DNA from: Haemonchus contortus
Lineage: Eukaryota; Nematoda; Chromadorea; Rhabditida; Trichostrongylidae
DNA length: 64,000 nt
Reading direction: 5' to 3'
Assembly: GCA_000469685.2 (NCBI GenBank)
Contig: LS997563.1
Span: 33,448,468-33,512,467 of the forward strand
The notes beneath the pieces were generated by a model that was given only the letters and a program-made list of their open reading frames with translations, was not told the origin of the DNA and did not search any database. Numbering within the stretch: the first letter of the stretch is position 1; every line of letters starts with the position of its first letter. A program made the position numbers and the translations under genes. This document shows, in pieces, positions 27,540-37,084 of this stretch.

Positions 27540-27980
27540 TCATAACAACAAAAAAATTTTTTTTTTCTTGATGTCAGCGCGTTGCCCATATCGTATCGTC
27601 TTTATGGTCGTCGTCTTTTGAAGCCGCCGCCGCCGCCGCCTTGTCCTCGGTTGGCGCACAGTAGCACATTGTGTGGTCTCGCACTGCACACCACAGTCCT
27701 CGTCGTCATGTGCAGGCTTGAGGCAACGACCACAAAGGCCGAGCCTCGCCACCTGCATGCTCTTTGCAACCGCATCAGGAAAGCGGTTACAACGCGACGT
27801 GTTGTGTCCGTCGCGGTTATCTGCCACAGGGCAGAAAATGCAAGAAGATCGTGGTTCCGACCGCTTCAGCAGCTCGTTGACGGCTGCCTCAAGAGTGTGC
27901 AGCCGCCCAACGACGTGTTCGAGGGCCGCCATGATATCAGCGTTAGTTGGAGACGAAGACGATTCGGCCTGGTCGAGCAT
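27540..27980 (-). CDS. CCHC zinc-knuckle ORF, 146 codons, at the 3' end of the element
   Basis: The middle of the product has two Cys/His clusters of the kind found in BEL/Pao nucleocapsid and gag regions (CIFCPV...H...C and CGRCLKPAH...C...C). Upstream is a short helical stretch (LEHVVGRLHTLEAAVNELL) and downstream a tail of arginines and lysines. It lies between the env-like ORF and the 3' LTR, separate from the gag ORF that has its own Cys cluster. It could be an RNA-binding accessory protein or a displaced nucleocapsid. The extent of the C-terminal tail into the poly-T tract is doubtful. Confidence 0.65.
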   Translation of the reverse strand: MLDQAESSSSPTNADIMAALEHVVGRLHTLEAAVNELLKRSEPRSSCIFCPVADNRDGHNTSRCNRFPDAVAKSMQVARLGLCGRCLKPAHDDEDCGVQCETTQCATVRQPRTRRRRRRLQKTTTIKTIRYGQRADIKKKKIFLLL

Positions 27981-28027
27981 AGCGCTGACGTCTGATAAAT
28001 CCCTGTGCTGACTTGTGTCGGTGCTGT

Positions 28028-28036
28028 GCTTATATA
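28028..28036 (-). promoter_or_regulatory. TATA-like box upstream of the CCHC ORF
   Basis: The minus strand reads GTATATAAGC about 50 bases before the ATG of the CCHC ORF and after the stop of the env-like ORF. A TATA box at that distance could drive a separate short transcript. Base composition alone could also produce it, and no other promoter element is visible. Confidence 0.3.
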
Positions 28037-28130
28037 CACTTTTTACTCAAAGGAGAACCCCGTAGGGAAAATGTAAATATACGGTGCAACATAAGTGTGT
28101 CAGAATTACCCGTAAGAAGCTTAAGGAATG

Positions 28131-29843
28131 CTATATATGAAGAGAATTTCTGGCATCGGTTCGGCTTTTATCTACGGTACGACTATGTGTTTGAAGAAAC
28201 CGACCGAGCAGAAGTGCATAACGCGCCACATGGTGCTGTGATACATCTAATTGCAGCACACAGAACTTTGAGTAGCACATAATCGCTATTGGTCCGAATA
28301 AATAAATCAGACCGGTTACTAGAGTACGGGCAGCGGCAATGAGTACAGCTGCTTTCCAGTGATCCCTGATTTTTGTGAGCAACGGCTTCAAATCAGGCAA
28401 ATGGAACTGAGAAAAATCTAGCATACTTACTTGTCCTTCCACAGAGTTGTGGAAAAATATTGAATCATTTGCGACCGGATGATAAAACAAGTGTCCTTCG
28501 AGGAGCATCTCACTTTTTGATTGGCCACGTGCTATGTAACAAATATCCTTGATAAAGGCCTCATTGAAGTTCAAACTAAGCTCTGTAGTTGTATTATCTG
28601 GGCTGCACTTAACCACAGTTGTGAAGTTGCTGCATTTGATTTCTGCAAATGATTCGTAATGTGAAATGCATGTTACATTGGTCTTTGCTCCATGTAGACA
28701 ACCATAACAACCTTTCGGCTCGCTCAACTGTGCAGTGCATTGGTTGTCGGTAACCAGTTCAGAGCTCTCTGCCATTATCTTGGATCTTACATATAGAGTT
28801 ACTTCCTCAAATGAGTTTACCACAACGTCGTTGCCTTGAGTGTACATCTCTATAGTACCGGTCTTAAGCGGTAAGCGATTGGATTCCTCTGCACGTATAT
28901 GACCGATCGAGTTTCTTCCGCATTCACAAATGCGGGGAGATGTTCCAGTACTACAGCTGCATGTCATCTTGTTATCGCATCTTTTAAAGTTTGCTTGTGC
29001 TTCGTACCGTGTTGAGCATACAACCGGTATTTGGAAGGAGTCAGGAAGAATGATGGTCTCAGTTTCCGACTGGGCATACGTTTTATTCATTGGCGAATGC
29101 GAGGGCATCTGTACAGTGACTGTTGTGATATTCATGACCTTCACGTCTGTTGTCTGATATGGCAGTATGCTATATCGATCTTGTACTGTTTTGCCAAACA
29201 TATTGCTCAAGATCTCAAGATGAATGGACGGAGACCAGTCTTGGCATTCGAATACTTCATAAATGTCTTCAGTGAGGGGGATATGAGCTACTCTATAGAA
29301 GACACAAGAAGGAGTCGGTAAAAGGCATCCAGAAAGTAAGCCTCCACTGGAATAGTCACAGGCAGAATATCCTGGGTAAACTCCGGAACCATGAAGTTCT
29401 GCAACTGTTTCGTTGGGTTTCAGCGAGTCACATTTGTTTTGTGAACATGACCCCATCTCTGCACATCGATGAGAATAAAATATTTTATGTTGCGTGTTCT
29501 TTGTGAAAAACTTGGACGTTTTGGCGCAGGTGAAATGAACGGCTTTCACCTCTATACTTATGGTACCAACCGTTTTATTTCGAAGATGAATTTCGATGCA
29601 TTGTTTCCTCTGCAACTTATTGAAAAGAATTTCGCGTCCAATTTCACAAGAGCACTTATCATCCTGGTTGCAAACCAGCTCAGCATGATGTCTGGATAGC
29701 CCATGTTGGCATACGCTGCTCAGACCTACTATCATGAACAGTACGACTGCTACTGCTGCAATACGACCGCCAAGCGGTGTCGGTCGATATGAATGAAATA
29801 TGTTCATTTCTATTGTGTGTGATTCTGCTGGTCTTTCGTACAT
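28131..29843 (-). CDS. Env-like glycoprotein, phlebovirus G2-type, 570 codons
   Basis: The intact frame has an N-terminal hydrophobic segment at about residues 28-45 (signal or signal anchor), a Cys-rich ectodomain with many N-x-S/T sites, a C-terminal hydrophobic segment at about residues 495-520 and a short basic tail. Cysteine clusters such as CSCS, CECG and CYGCLHGA are of the class II fusion glycoprotein type found in phleboviruses and in env genes of nematode BEL/Pao elements. In the element it lies 3' of the truncated pol and just after the internal LTR fragment. I see no internal stop, so it may have been expressed recently. Confidence 0.8.
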   Translation of the reverse strand: MYERPAESHTIEMNIFHSYRPTPLGGRIAAVAVVLFMIVGLSSVCQHGLSRHHAELVCNQDDKCSCEIGREILFNKLQRKQCIEIHLRNKTVGTISIEVKAVHFTCAKTSKFFTKNTQHKIFYSHRCAEMGSCSQNKCDSLKPNETVAELHGSGVYPGYSACDYSSGGLLSGCLLPTPSCVFYRVAHIPLTEDIYEVFECQDWSPSIHLEILSNMFGKTVQDRYSILPYQTTDVKVMNITTVTVQMPSHSPMNKTYAQSETETIILPDSFQIPVVCSTRYEAQANFKRCDNKMTCSCSTGTSPRICECGRNSIGHIRAEESNRLPLKTGTIEMYTQGNDVVVNSFEEVTLYVRSKIMAESSELVTDNQCTAQLSEPKGCYGCLHGAKTNVTCISHYESFAEIKCSNFTTVVKCSPDNTTTELSLNFNEAFIKDICYIARGQSKSEMLLEGHLFYHPVANDSIFFHNSVEGQVSMLDFSQFHLPDLKPLLTKIRDHWKAAVLIAAARTLVTGLIYLFGPIAIMCYSKFCVLQLDVSQHHVARYALLLGRFLQTHSRTVDKSRTDARNSLHI

Positions 29844-29885
29844 TATGGTTGGTTCGCACCGACTCTTAGACCGGGCTAGATCCTT

Positions 29886-30026
29886 TGTGGTGTCTAGGCG
29901 GAAGGGTGGCGCCTTTTATGGAAACAGAGAGATTGTTGTCTCTCTAGTAACGAACGAACGAGTAAAAACACGATGGTTCAGTGGTATATGTTTATTAACG
30001 ACCAATCAAACACCCTAGTTGCGGGT
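29886..30026 (-). repeat. Internal partial LTR between pol and env
   Basis: These 141 bp match the left 141 bp of both outer LTRs, in the same orientation. In element orientation this is the 3' part of an LTR. Its left edge is the LTR terminus TGTGGTGTC; its right edge joins the RT coding sequence abruptly after GTTGCGGGT. No primer site follows it, unlike the 33.5-kb LTR. Confidence 0.9.
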
Positions 30027-31638
30027 CGTACACAGAATTTATTTGGCTAACTATATCTCTTTTCGTCAGCGTCGTCTTCATTTCGAAGTTTGTCTTTACG
30101 GTGAAGCGGTCGTTCTCCGTATCATAATGAACGCCAAGAAGTTTCATTCCGCCAGATGGAGCCCGGTCGTTTTTTGGTATGGCCATGTTGACATTGTCTG
30201 AGTTAGAAATGTACTCTCGGAGATTCATACCGATTTTTGAGAACAAGGTCTTCGATTCTTCGTATTTGTGAAGAGCCCGCCTTTCAGTTTGTGCTTGGAG
30301 TAGAATGTTGTCTACATATAGATTTCTGCTTATTTCTGCTGATAACTCGGTCCCTTCCGATCGTAAGAATGCTAGGAGCGCCATATTTAGTATACTGGGT
30401 GACGCAGTGATACCGAATGGTAAGCGATTAAAGCGGTATTCCATTATGTTCGACCTCATAATAGGCTTAGTGGTATCTTTTACCCAGAGAAAGCGGCATA
30501 AGTCTTTATGTACGTCTTTAAGCCTAATCTGTGTGAACGCGGCCTCGATGTCGCAGAGTAACAAGTATTTGCTGAAGCGACTTGAAATGAGAATGTCATG
30601 GATTTTGTTCACGAATGATTCGCCTTTGTGAATGACATCATTCAACGAGAACTGTCCCCTTTTCTTAGATGAGGCATCGAATACTATCCTCAGGGGTGTT
30701 GCCTTGTGGGGCCGCCACACGGCTGAATGAGGCATGTAGTACGTGCCTACAGCATCTTGATCTTTTTCGAAAACTCGTTCGATTATTCCTTGGTTTTCGT
30801 AGTCGTTAAGGATCTTAGAATACCAGAACGCCTGGTCACTGTGCATTTTTACCTGATTCTGAAGAGATGCCAGTCGTTTGATAGCGACAGAATAGTTGTC
30901 CTCTAATTGTGCAACATTGCATTTTAGGGGAAATGGTGCTGTGACATAGCCATTATCAAACGATATTGAGTTTGAGTAGTTTTCGAAATACTGCTGAACT
31001 TTATCGTCCGAAGCACAGTCATCGGAAGAAATTCCGAGGCCCTCAAGTTCATAGAGTTTCTCTAACATTTGGCTCTCCGAGCCTTCATGAATAGCCGTCA
31101 ATCCGAAGGAAATAGGTTGGCTTCCTGCAGGACTATCTAACTTGCTGCGACCATAAATTGCTGGCCCAAAAAGGGTTTTTGCAATACGCAACCCTGAAGG
31201 GGTGCTCTGTGGAACCTCATCTTCCATAACTAAGTCATAATATCTGTCAAGTCCGACTAAAATTTTGGGGACTTGCTGTTCTCCTTGGAACTTTGAATTT
31301 GCGATGCAGATTTGGTGCTGCTCGAGGAAATTGGCGTCTTGCTGACTTAACTTGACTGAAGAGAATCCACCAGTTATAACTGGTTTGGTCTGTACAGTAA
31401 AGCGCACCTCTTTTCCGTATGCTGTTTGAACTTTCAGAGGCACAGTTGTGCTACTAAATCGTTCTACGTGTCCTCCGATGCCTGACATTATGCAGGTCTC
31501 TGTAGAGAGCTTTGGGAGCTCAAAATCATTTGCTAAGTTTTCTTCAATTATAGTTTTCTGAGCTCCAGTATCGAAGAAGAAGAGCACTTTTTCAAATCTT
31601 TCGCTTCTGTTATTCCAGAGGTTGCCTTCTGCTGTCAT
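29995..31638 (-). CDS. Protease and reverse transcriptase (truncated pol)
   Basis: The frame starts with a retropepsin domain (active-site D-T-G at about residue 28). A BEL/Pao RT follows, with conserved LCDIEAAFTQI, RLPFGITASPS and the polymerase box YVDN at about residue 430. The usual second Asp of YVDD is Asn here; I recall this also in other nematode BEL/Pao elements but cannot confirm it. About 20 residues after LLGVHYD the coding sequence runs into the partial LTR and ends, so RT connection, RNase H and integrase are lost. Confidence 0.9.
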   Translation of the reverse strand: MTAEGNLWNNRSERFEKVLFFFDTGAQKTIIEENLANDFELPKLSTETCIMSGIGGHVERFSSTTVPLKVQTAYGKEVRFTVQTKPVITGGFSSVKLSQQDANFLEQHQICIANSKFQGEQQVPKILVGLDRYYDLVMEDEVPQSTPSGLRIAKTLFGPAIYGRSKLDSPAGSQPISFGLTAIHEGSESQMLEKLYELEGLGISSDDCASDDKVQQYFENYSNSISFDNGYVTAPFPLKCNVAQLEDNYSVAIKRLASLQNQVKMHSDQAFWYSKILNDYENQGIIERVFEKDQDAVGTYYMPHSAVWRPHKATPLRIVFDASSKKRGQFSLNDVIHKGESFVNKIHDILISSRFSKYLLLCDIEAAFTQIRLKDVHKDLCRFLWVKDTTKPIMRSNIMEYRFNRLPFGITASPSILNMALLAFLRSEGTELSAEISRNLYVDNILLQAQTERRALHKYEESKTLFSKIGMNLREYISNSDNVNMAIPKNDRAPSGGMKLLGVHYDTENDRFTVKTNFEMKTTLTKRDIVSQINSVYDPQLGCLIGR

Positions 31639-31643
31639 AAGAA

Positions 31644-33215
31644 TCAGCTGTTCATTTTTACTGGTGTCGATCGCAGAGCGGTCGTAATCCTGCTCAACTT
31701 GAGTGACCTGTGTGTTGGTCTGTTGTGTTCTCCTTGCATCATTGCTATAACGGTTGTAAGGCCTGGTATCAGACTGTTGTGGTCTGCTGCCACAGTTTTG
31801 TTGATTAGACTCATTTCTAGTTGGCCTGGGATTTGCCGGTGGGGCTCTGACATTCGTGCCGACTGGTCTGCTCGCCAGACATATGCTTTGGTGATGTTTT
31901 TGGCCACAGCTGGGACAACTAGGCTTGCTGCATTGATTGCTTGAGTGGTTACTGTTGAAACATTTCCAACAAAGACGTTTTTCCTTGGCGGTATCGCGCC
32001 TTTTTTGGATATCGGTGACTGTTCTGCACAGTGCAGAATGGTGATTGTGCGTCCGCAGAAGACGCAGGTCTGGGTGAACCTTTGGTTTTGTGTTTTAGGT
32101 TCATTAGTGGACCTAGTTTCCTTGGTATACTCTCTGTTGGAGCCCCAATGTGTCTCGAAGAAGAGTTTGGAAGATATTTCTTTTTCCAACAGGGTTATGA
32201 GATTCCCTATTGTAATATTTTTGTCGTCCTGATATTTTGCTAGGACGTCCTTTATTACTGTGTAAGGGAACTTTTTTATTATGGTTTCAGTCCACATAGA
32301 TTCGCTATTGGCTCTGATGTCATAGTCCGTGGAGACCATTTGGTTCACAACTGCTTTGATGGAGTCCAAGCAGTCATCACAGCTTTTTGCATTGTGCGCG
32401 GCAGCTTTCAAATCGAAGAAATTCTGTATTATTTTTGACCTGTTGACCGGTCGGTTGCCGAATTTGTCTTTGAGTGTCTGTGCGATCCACTCATAATTCT
32501 TTGCTATCGGCTGTATTCCTTTGATGGCTCTTTCGGCCTTCCCTCTCAAGCTGTCTTTGAGTAGAACAATCTTCTCAATTGTGCTAAGGCCATTGCTTGA
32601 GTGAATGAGGGAATCATAAACTGCCCAGTACTCTGGGAATTCTTCTTCGCTACCGTAAAATTTCGGCAGGCTGATATTGGGCGGTTTGATTGACCGCATC
32701 CTGGAGGTGCTCTCAGAATTCGGCTCCTCCAAGTTTCCTTGAGACCAATTTGTTTGGTTACTATTGTGGGTTGGTGGACCTTCACTGTCATTATAAGCGG
32801 AACGTAATTCAAGCTTCCTTTGGGCTTTTGCTAAATTTACTTTAGCCTCAGTTAACTGAGCTTCCAATATGTGAATGAAAGCCTCAGCACTCGCTAAGTG
32901 TTGTGGATATTGAGATTCTCTTTCAATTTCTTGAACTTCTATAATGAGTTCTTTTTGATCAGTCTTTTTTGCATTAGCATAATGATTCTCTATCTTATCG
33001 ACTCTTTCTTGAATAGTCTCAACAGCGGCCCTTATACGACTAATTGCTGACGATAAAAGGGTAACGTTTGCCAGAGCTTTCTCGTAAAGTTCCTCCTCGT
33101 TCTCCGGATACTCTAGGTTTGCTCCGTAGCACTGATATTTTTGTAACAGAGTGGCTAGGGCTGTGGCGCTAGCAATAATTGGTTTTTGTAGTAGTAGAGT
33201 GCCATAATGATACCT
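31644..33215 (-). CDS. BEL/Pao gag
   Basis: Open from about 33215, although the first in-frame ATG is unclear, to 31644. A coiled region (residues with ERVDKIENH) precedes the conserved gag core with LPKFYGSEEEFPEYW and LKDSLRGKAERAI, typical of this superfamily. It reaches a first Cys cluster (TCVFCG) near 32055. There the zinc-knuckle reading frame shifts by one and continues in the frame of the protease ORF, so gag and pol are linked either by a frameshift signal or through a small mutation. Confidence 0.8.
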   Translation of the reverse strand, partial: RYHYGTLLLQKPIIASATALATLLQKYQCYGANLEYPENEEELYEKALANVTLLSSAISRIRAAVETIQERVDKIENHYANAKKTDQKELIIEVQEIERESQYPQHLASAEAFIHILEAQLTEAKVNLAKAQRKLELRSAYNDSEGPPTHNSNQTNWSQGNLEEPNSESTSRMRSIKPPNISLPKFYGSEEEFPEYWAVYDSLIHSSNGLSTIEKIVLLKDSLRGKAERAIKGIQPIAKNYEWIAQTLKDKFGNRPVNRSKIIQNFFDLKAAAHNAKSCDDCLDSIKAVVNQMVSTDYDIRANSESMWTETIIKKFPYTVIKDVLAKYQDDKNITIGNLITLLEKEISSKLFFETHWGSNREYTKETRSTNEPKTQNQRFTQTCVFCGRTITILHCAEQSPISKKGAIPPRKNVFVGNVSTVTTQAINAASLVVPAVAKNITKAYVWRADQSARMSEPHRQIPGQLEMSLINKTVAADHNSLIPGLTTVIAMMQGEHNRPTHRSLKLSRITTALRSTPVKMNS

Positions 33216-33538
33216 CTACTTACTATTTCCTTTACTTACTTCGCTGCTGTTGAGCGGTTATTTTATTAGTGATAACGTACTTGCTGTGATTTAGCAAGTA
33301 AAAGTACGCTGCTTTCGAGCGATTGTCCTTCAACAAGGAAAAGATAAGCTAAGTCCGGTGGAATTAGCAAGTAATTCGCTGCTTTCGGGCGATAGAATGA
33401 GATACGTCTGCTGAACTCGACTAGGAATTCAACAAACAACAACGCAATAACGCTGTTCTTCGTAAAGCTGTTGTTTGCGGTTTTTTGGGCTGACTGAGTC
33501 CCAAGGACAGGCGATTTGCTGACCTCATAACGGCTTTA

Positions 33539-33550
33539 GCCGATGCACCA
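33539..33550 (-). promoter_or_regulatory. Primer binding site, glycine tRNA type
   Basis: Five bases inside the 5' LTR edge, the minus strand reads TGGTGCATCGGC. This is complementary to the 3' end of glycine tRNA (GCC anticodon), GCCGATGCACCA, over 12 bases. The position and the TGG start are as expected for a retroelement primer site. Confidence 0.75.
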
Positions 33551-33555
33551 AAAAA

Positions 33556-33779
33556 TGTGGTGTCTAGGCGGAAGGGTGGCGCCTTTTATGGAAACAGAGA
33601 GATTGTTGTCTCTCTAGTAACGAACGAACGAATAAAAACACGATGGTTCAGTGGTATATGTTTATTAACGACCACGACCAATCAAACACCCTAGTTGCGG
33701 GTGGCGAGCAAGAGAAGCCTCCTTAAGCCCCGCCCCTAAGGAGCGGGGGTGACCGCGGGTTCTTGCCTATGCCAGAACA
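33556..33779 (-). repeat. Long terminal repeat, 5' LTR in element orientation
   Basis: The 224-bp LTR begins TGTGGTGTCTAGGCGG and ends CCAGAACA, followed by the target duplication ATTCC. It has an extra ACGACC relative to the other outer LTR. Confidence 0.9.
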
Positions 33780-35258
33780 ATTCCGAGAAATTTTGAACTG
33801 AAGAATTTTATTCCATTTTTCAAAGTTTATAGTCTATAAGTTTCTCCGTGTATAGCTGGGTGAGGGTATGAAACTGAAACAGAGCTCGAAATCCTTCTTT
33901 GACACAACAGAAATCGAAAGCTTCCCTAATTCTTTGATAAAGTTATAGTAAGTCTAACTCTCCACTCCTTTTTCGAAACAAATAACAGTTTCCTGTACAC
34001 GAAATTTGACACAGGACTAACAGGGCAATGCAAATGGTATTGAGTTGAAGTCGGTGATTACACCTTTGATTGGAAATCTCGAACTTCTGCCCTCTTTCTT
34101 AGAAATAAATATCCATCAAAAATCCATCTGTTAGACAATCAAAGATGATGCTGTGGAGATGTTCTGAGTGATGATAGCACCGTTATCAGATATTTTTTAT
34201 CAATGGACCCTTTTCCTTACGGAGATATCATTTGTTCAGAATTCTAGATTACAGGCGGTCGAATAAGTTTTGTCGCAAATGATATCGAGCAAAGAGGATC
34301 CTTCATTGAATCACAAAGCTTGCTGGGTAGCGGTCGTAATCTCATGGTAAGAAATGAACAAAGTACTAATCTGCTTATCGTATTGCCCTAATGGGTCCCT
34401 ATCTCTGCACTTGCCACTCATTTTTGTCACACTGCTCTACCATCCCGTCTCATCGAGTGAAACATACTGAACGGTCAAAGCTACACTGTAGATACCGAAG
34501 ATGTTAGGATTTTGATCAGTAGGTGGCACTCTTAGGTCCTTTATCTTCTCTCATCAGTTTTCATCAGTTCCTGTCACCGAGTACCTACGATCCCGTCATC
34601 ACCTATTGGAATGCTGAGGTTCCACTGGTAATACGAAAAGTGTGATCCTAAAAATTTGAACGCTCTAGGTCCAGGTAAACAGGTGTTATGAAATTGCGGC
34701 CCAAAATTACTATCGCGCACGCGCCGCTCCCTGTGCACGGAGTCCGGTCCTGCCACCCACCACAAGCCTTCCCATGCCGCCCCCTGTACCCCTACCAATT
34801 TTGAATGCTCTAGGTCCACGGGGACAGGAGTTATGAATTTGCCACCTGAAATTTCTATCGCGCACGACCTGCCCCCTGTTGGTGGAGTCTGATCCTACCA
34901 CCTGTCATAAGTGTTCCCGTGCTGCCCCCTGTACTCCTGTCAAATTCAAGCTTTCTAGGTCCACGGGAACAGGAGTTATGAATTTGCGGCCCAAAATTTC
35001 TATCGTGCACGCCGCGCTCCCTGTGAACGGAGTCCGGTCCTGCCACCTACCATAGGTGTTCCCATCCTGCCCCCTTACTCCTACCAAATTTGAATGCTCT
35101 AGGTCCACGGGGACAGGAGTTATGAATTTCCGGTCAGGCACACACACCGACACCCACAAACAAACACACACAAACATACCGACACACTAACAGACACACT
35201 TAGCGAATTATATATAGTAGGATACTTAGGCATTTTTCTAGTCTTTTCTCGATGTCAG

Positions 35259-36340
35259 CGAAGAAAGAACTTCTATTCTTCTTAACATTATGCTATGCAA
35301 AATACCATAAAGCAGTAGTTTCATTAGACATTAGCCGGTTGAGCATTGTGGGTGTATGTGATCCAGAGAAAGTATGGAAATCTTGGTAGGCCTTCGCGGA
35401 TATCGATCAGGGATTTGAAACGGTGTCCATGTGTATGAGATGGTGCGCCACTTGCCACTATGCCACCTCCACCTCCTCTCACTAAACTCATACCAGCACA
35501 TAGATGTGGTGTGACTCTATTGCATCAGCATCTGCTCATAGTGAGCAATGAAAGAAGCGTTGACAATCTGGAAAGAATGAAGCTTACACAAGCGGAGCTA
35601 GTGATTGAGCTCTCCACCCTTCCTTTACACGTGGTATGTATGAACGTAAAGTTGGAATTTTTGATCAGTGCCTCTCATCTTAGACTCTCACCTTCTTCCG
35701 TTGTCTCGTGGTGTGAATTTCACGACTATTTTCAGTTTTCTCTTTTTCACCGCGTCGAACATTCAAAATAACCTTACCTGCAGAAGGAAGATGAAAGACA
35801 CAAAGGCCGACTTGAGGTCGTGGCGAAGGAGTTTCATCCCTGAATACATGAGTGCGCTTGGCAATCTGGTTCTTCGTATCAAACATTTACAGAATCTTAC
35901 CGAAGCAAAGATTTATGATGTAATCTCAGTCTCTTTCTTTCGAGAAAGCAATAAAAATAAGCATTAGTCAGCTCTCAGGCTAGGTAATGAGAAACTTATC
36001 TTCGCTTATCCTGGTATCCGCAAACTCACCAAGATGATGTGATGGATGTAATGAACAGAGGAAAACAGAGGACAAGGAAACTGTAGTTGAGAAGCATGCC
36101 GGGGATTTTGAAGGAATCTTTCTTGGAAGGACCTTATCTATACTAAAGCTTTCTTCAGAACAGTCATCCTGCATATTACTGAAGGGGAAACACAAAATGT
36201 TAGCATACATGAACTCGTAAACTTACCTTCCACCTTCCTCCACCAGAGAGTCGCTTTATGAACAGTTGAAAGGGCGGGTTGGAGACCAGCTTTGGTTAAC
36301 GACTTTCAAAAAAGGGTTTCATTGGTTTTATTCAATGAAT
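35259..36340 (+). pseudogene. Unidentified gene remnant, copy 1 of a duplicated pair
   Basis: A first segment after GATGTCAG reads LTLCYAKYHKAVVSLDISRL and ends in a SINE-like insertion near 35378. Further exon-like blocks are KADLRSWRRSFIPEYMSALG (about 35810-35890) and FRTVILHITEGE (about 36150-36240), the last interrupted by a stop where copy 2 stays open. All three have in-frame homologues in copy 2 at 49120-50336. The family is unknown to me. The stop and the SINE insertion suggest decay. Confidence 0.45.
35378..35478 (-). repeat. SINE-like fragment (tRNA-like head)
   Basis: The reverse strand reads GGAGGTGGCATAGTGGCAAG and continues through GGCGCACCATCTCATACACA to an ATCCCTGATC B-box-like region. 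It corresponds to the head of the family copy at 49372-49678, which lies at the same place in copy 2 of the segmental duplication, so it predates the duplication. Confidence 0.55.
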
Positions 36341-37084
36341 TTTGTACCTCTATTACCTTGTCCACTTGAATTTTACCTTATGAAGAAAAACGGTTTCTAG
36401 GTTACTAAGTGGTTACTTCGTGGCGCTCATTGAAAAGGCAGCAGTTTTGTTTGAAGGAAATCCATGTGGTTCTTGTCCACGAACATATGAAATGTACTTC
36501 AATTTTATTGAGTTTTTTTCTGCTTTGGTAGAGGAGCATTTTTCCGTGGATCGAGGAATCGCAGCGCTTACTGCAACGATGATGGGAACAACAGTTGTGG
36601 AAATCTGTTTGATTCAGTATTTCCGACTTATTAATTGTCGATATTTTCAGCTTATTTTATTTCTTAGATGCGAATCTTTCATGCGAAACACGAAGATGTT
36701 CAACAGAGAACCTCTAGAGGGTTCTGCAAACCAAATAAAGCTATAGTTTTGAGTAGCAGTGGAAGAAACTCCAGATAAGGCGTGATTCAACTCTAAAGAG
36801 CAACCAAAATGGGCCTGATATCAAAATATACGAGCTGAGTTATAAAAAGAAAATCAACAGCAACGACAAACAAAATGCAAGTAATTGACTACAGAGGAAC
36901 AAATTACCACATTTCAATATCCAATCTACTTACTAACCTTGACTACTAGCCGGTTTTGAGATTCGGTGATGGTTATGGGAACCTTCCTATCCAACCTTTC
37001 CAGCACTGAAGCTGTTGATCGGATTTTGGGAGCGAATCACAAAGAAGCTACGTTCAATAAAGATCAGAAGACTGTATATGTTTT

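Larger units (their letters stand above)
27284..33779 (-). mobile_element. Composite BEL/Pao LTR retroelement with env-like gene
   Basis: LTRs at 27284-27501 and 33556-33779 begin TGTGGTGTC and end CCAGAACA, and differ by about four substitutions and one 6-bp repeat. The target duplication ATTCC flanks the whole unit (27279-27283 and 33780-33784). Between the LTRs, read on the minus strand, lie a primer site, gag, protease-RT, a third partial LTR (29886-30026), an env-like ORF and a CCHC ORF. RNase H and integrase are missing, so this copy cannot be autonomous. BEL/Pao elements with env genes are known in nematodes (Cer and Tas types). Confidence 0.9.
27213..35222 (-). repeat. Helitron-like repeat element, split by the BEL/Pao insertion
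   Basis: Relative to copy 2 of the duplication, the interval from about 27213 to 35222 is an insertion. Its own sequence (27213-27283 plus 33785-35222) is shared with 40580-41510 and 45130-46106. On the minus strand it starts TCCTACTATATATAATTCGC, then CA/CAGA-type simple repeat, then about five tandem monomers of roughly 125 bp (34560-35130) each with GTCCACGGGGACAGGAGTTA, then unique sequence. TC at one end, a microsatellite close to it and a GC hairpin at the other end in the 45-kb copy fit non-autonomous Helitron or Helentron families, but no CTRR end or Rep/helicase gene is visible. Confidence 0.55.

Noticed and set aside
34574..35177. Several 60-90 codon minus-strand ORFs
   Set aside because: They are frames through the tandem monomers of the Helitron-like repeat and repeat each other.
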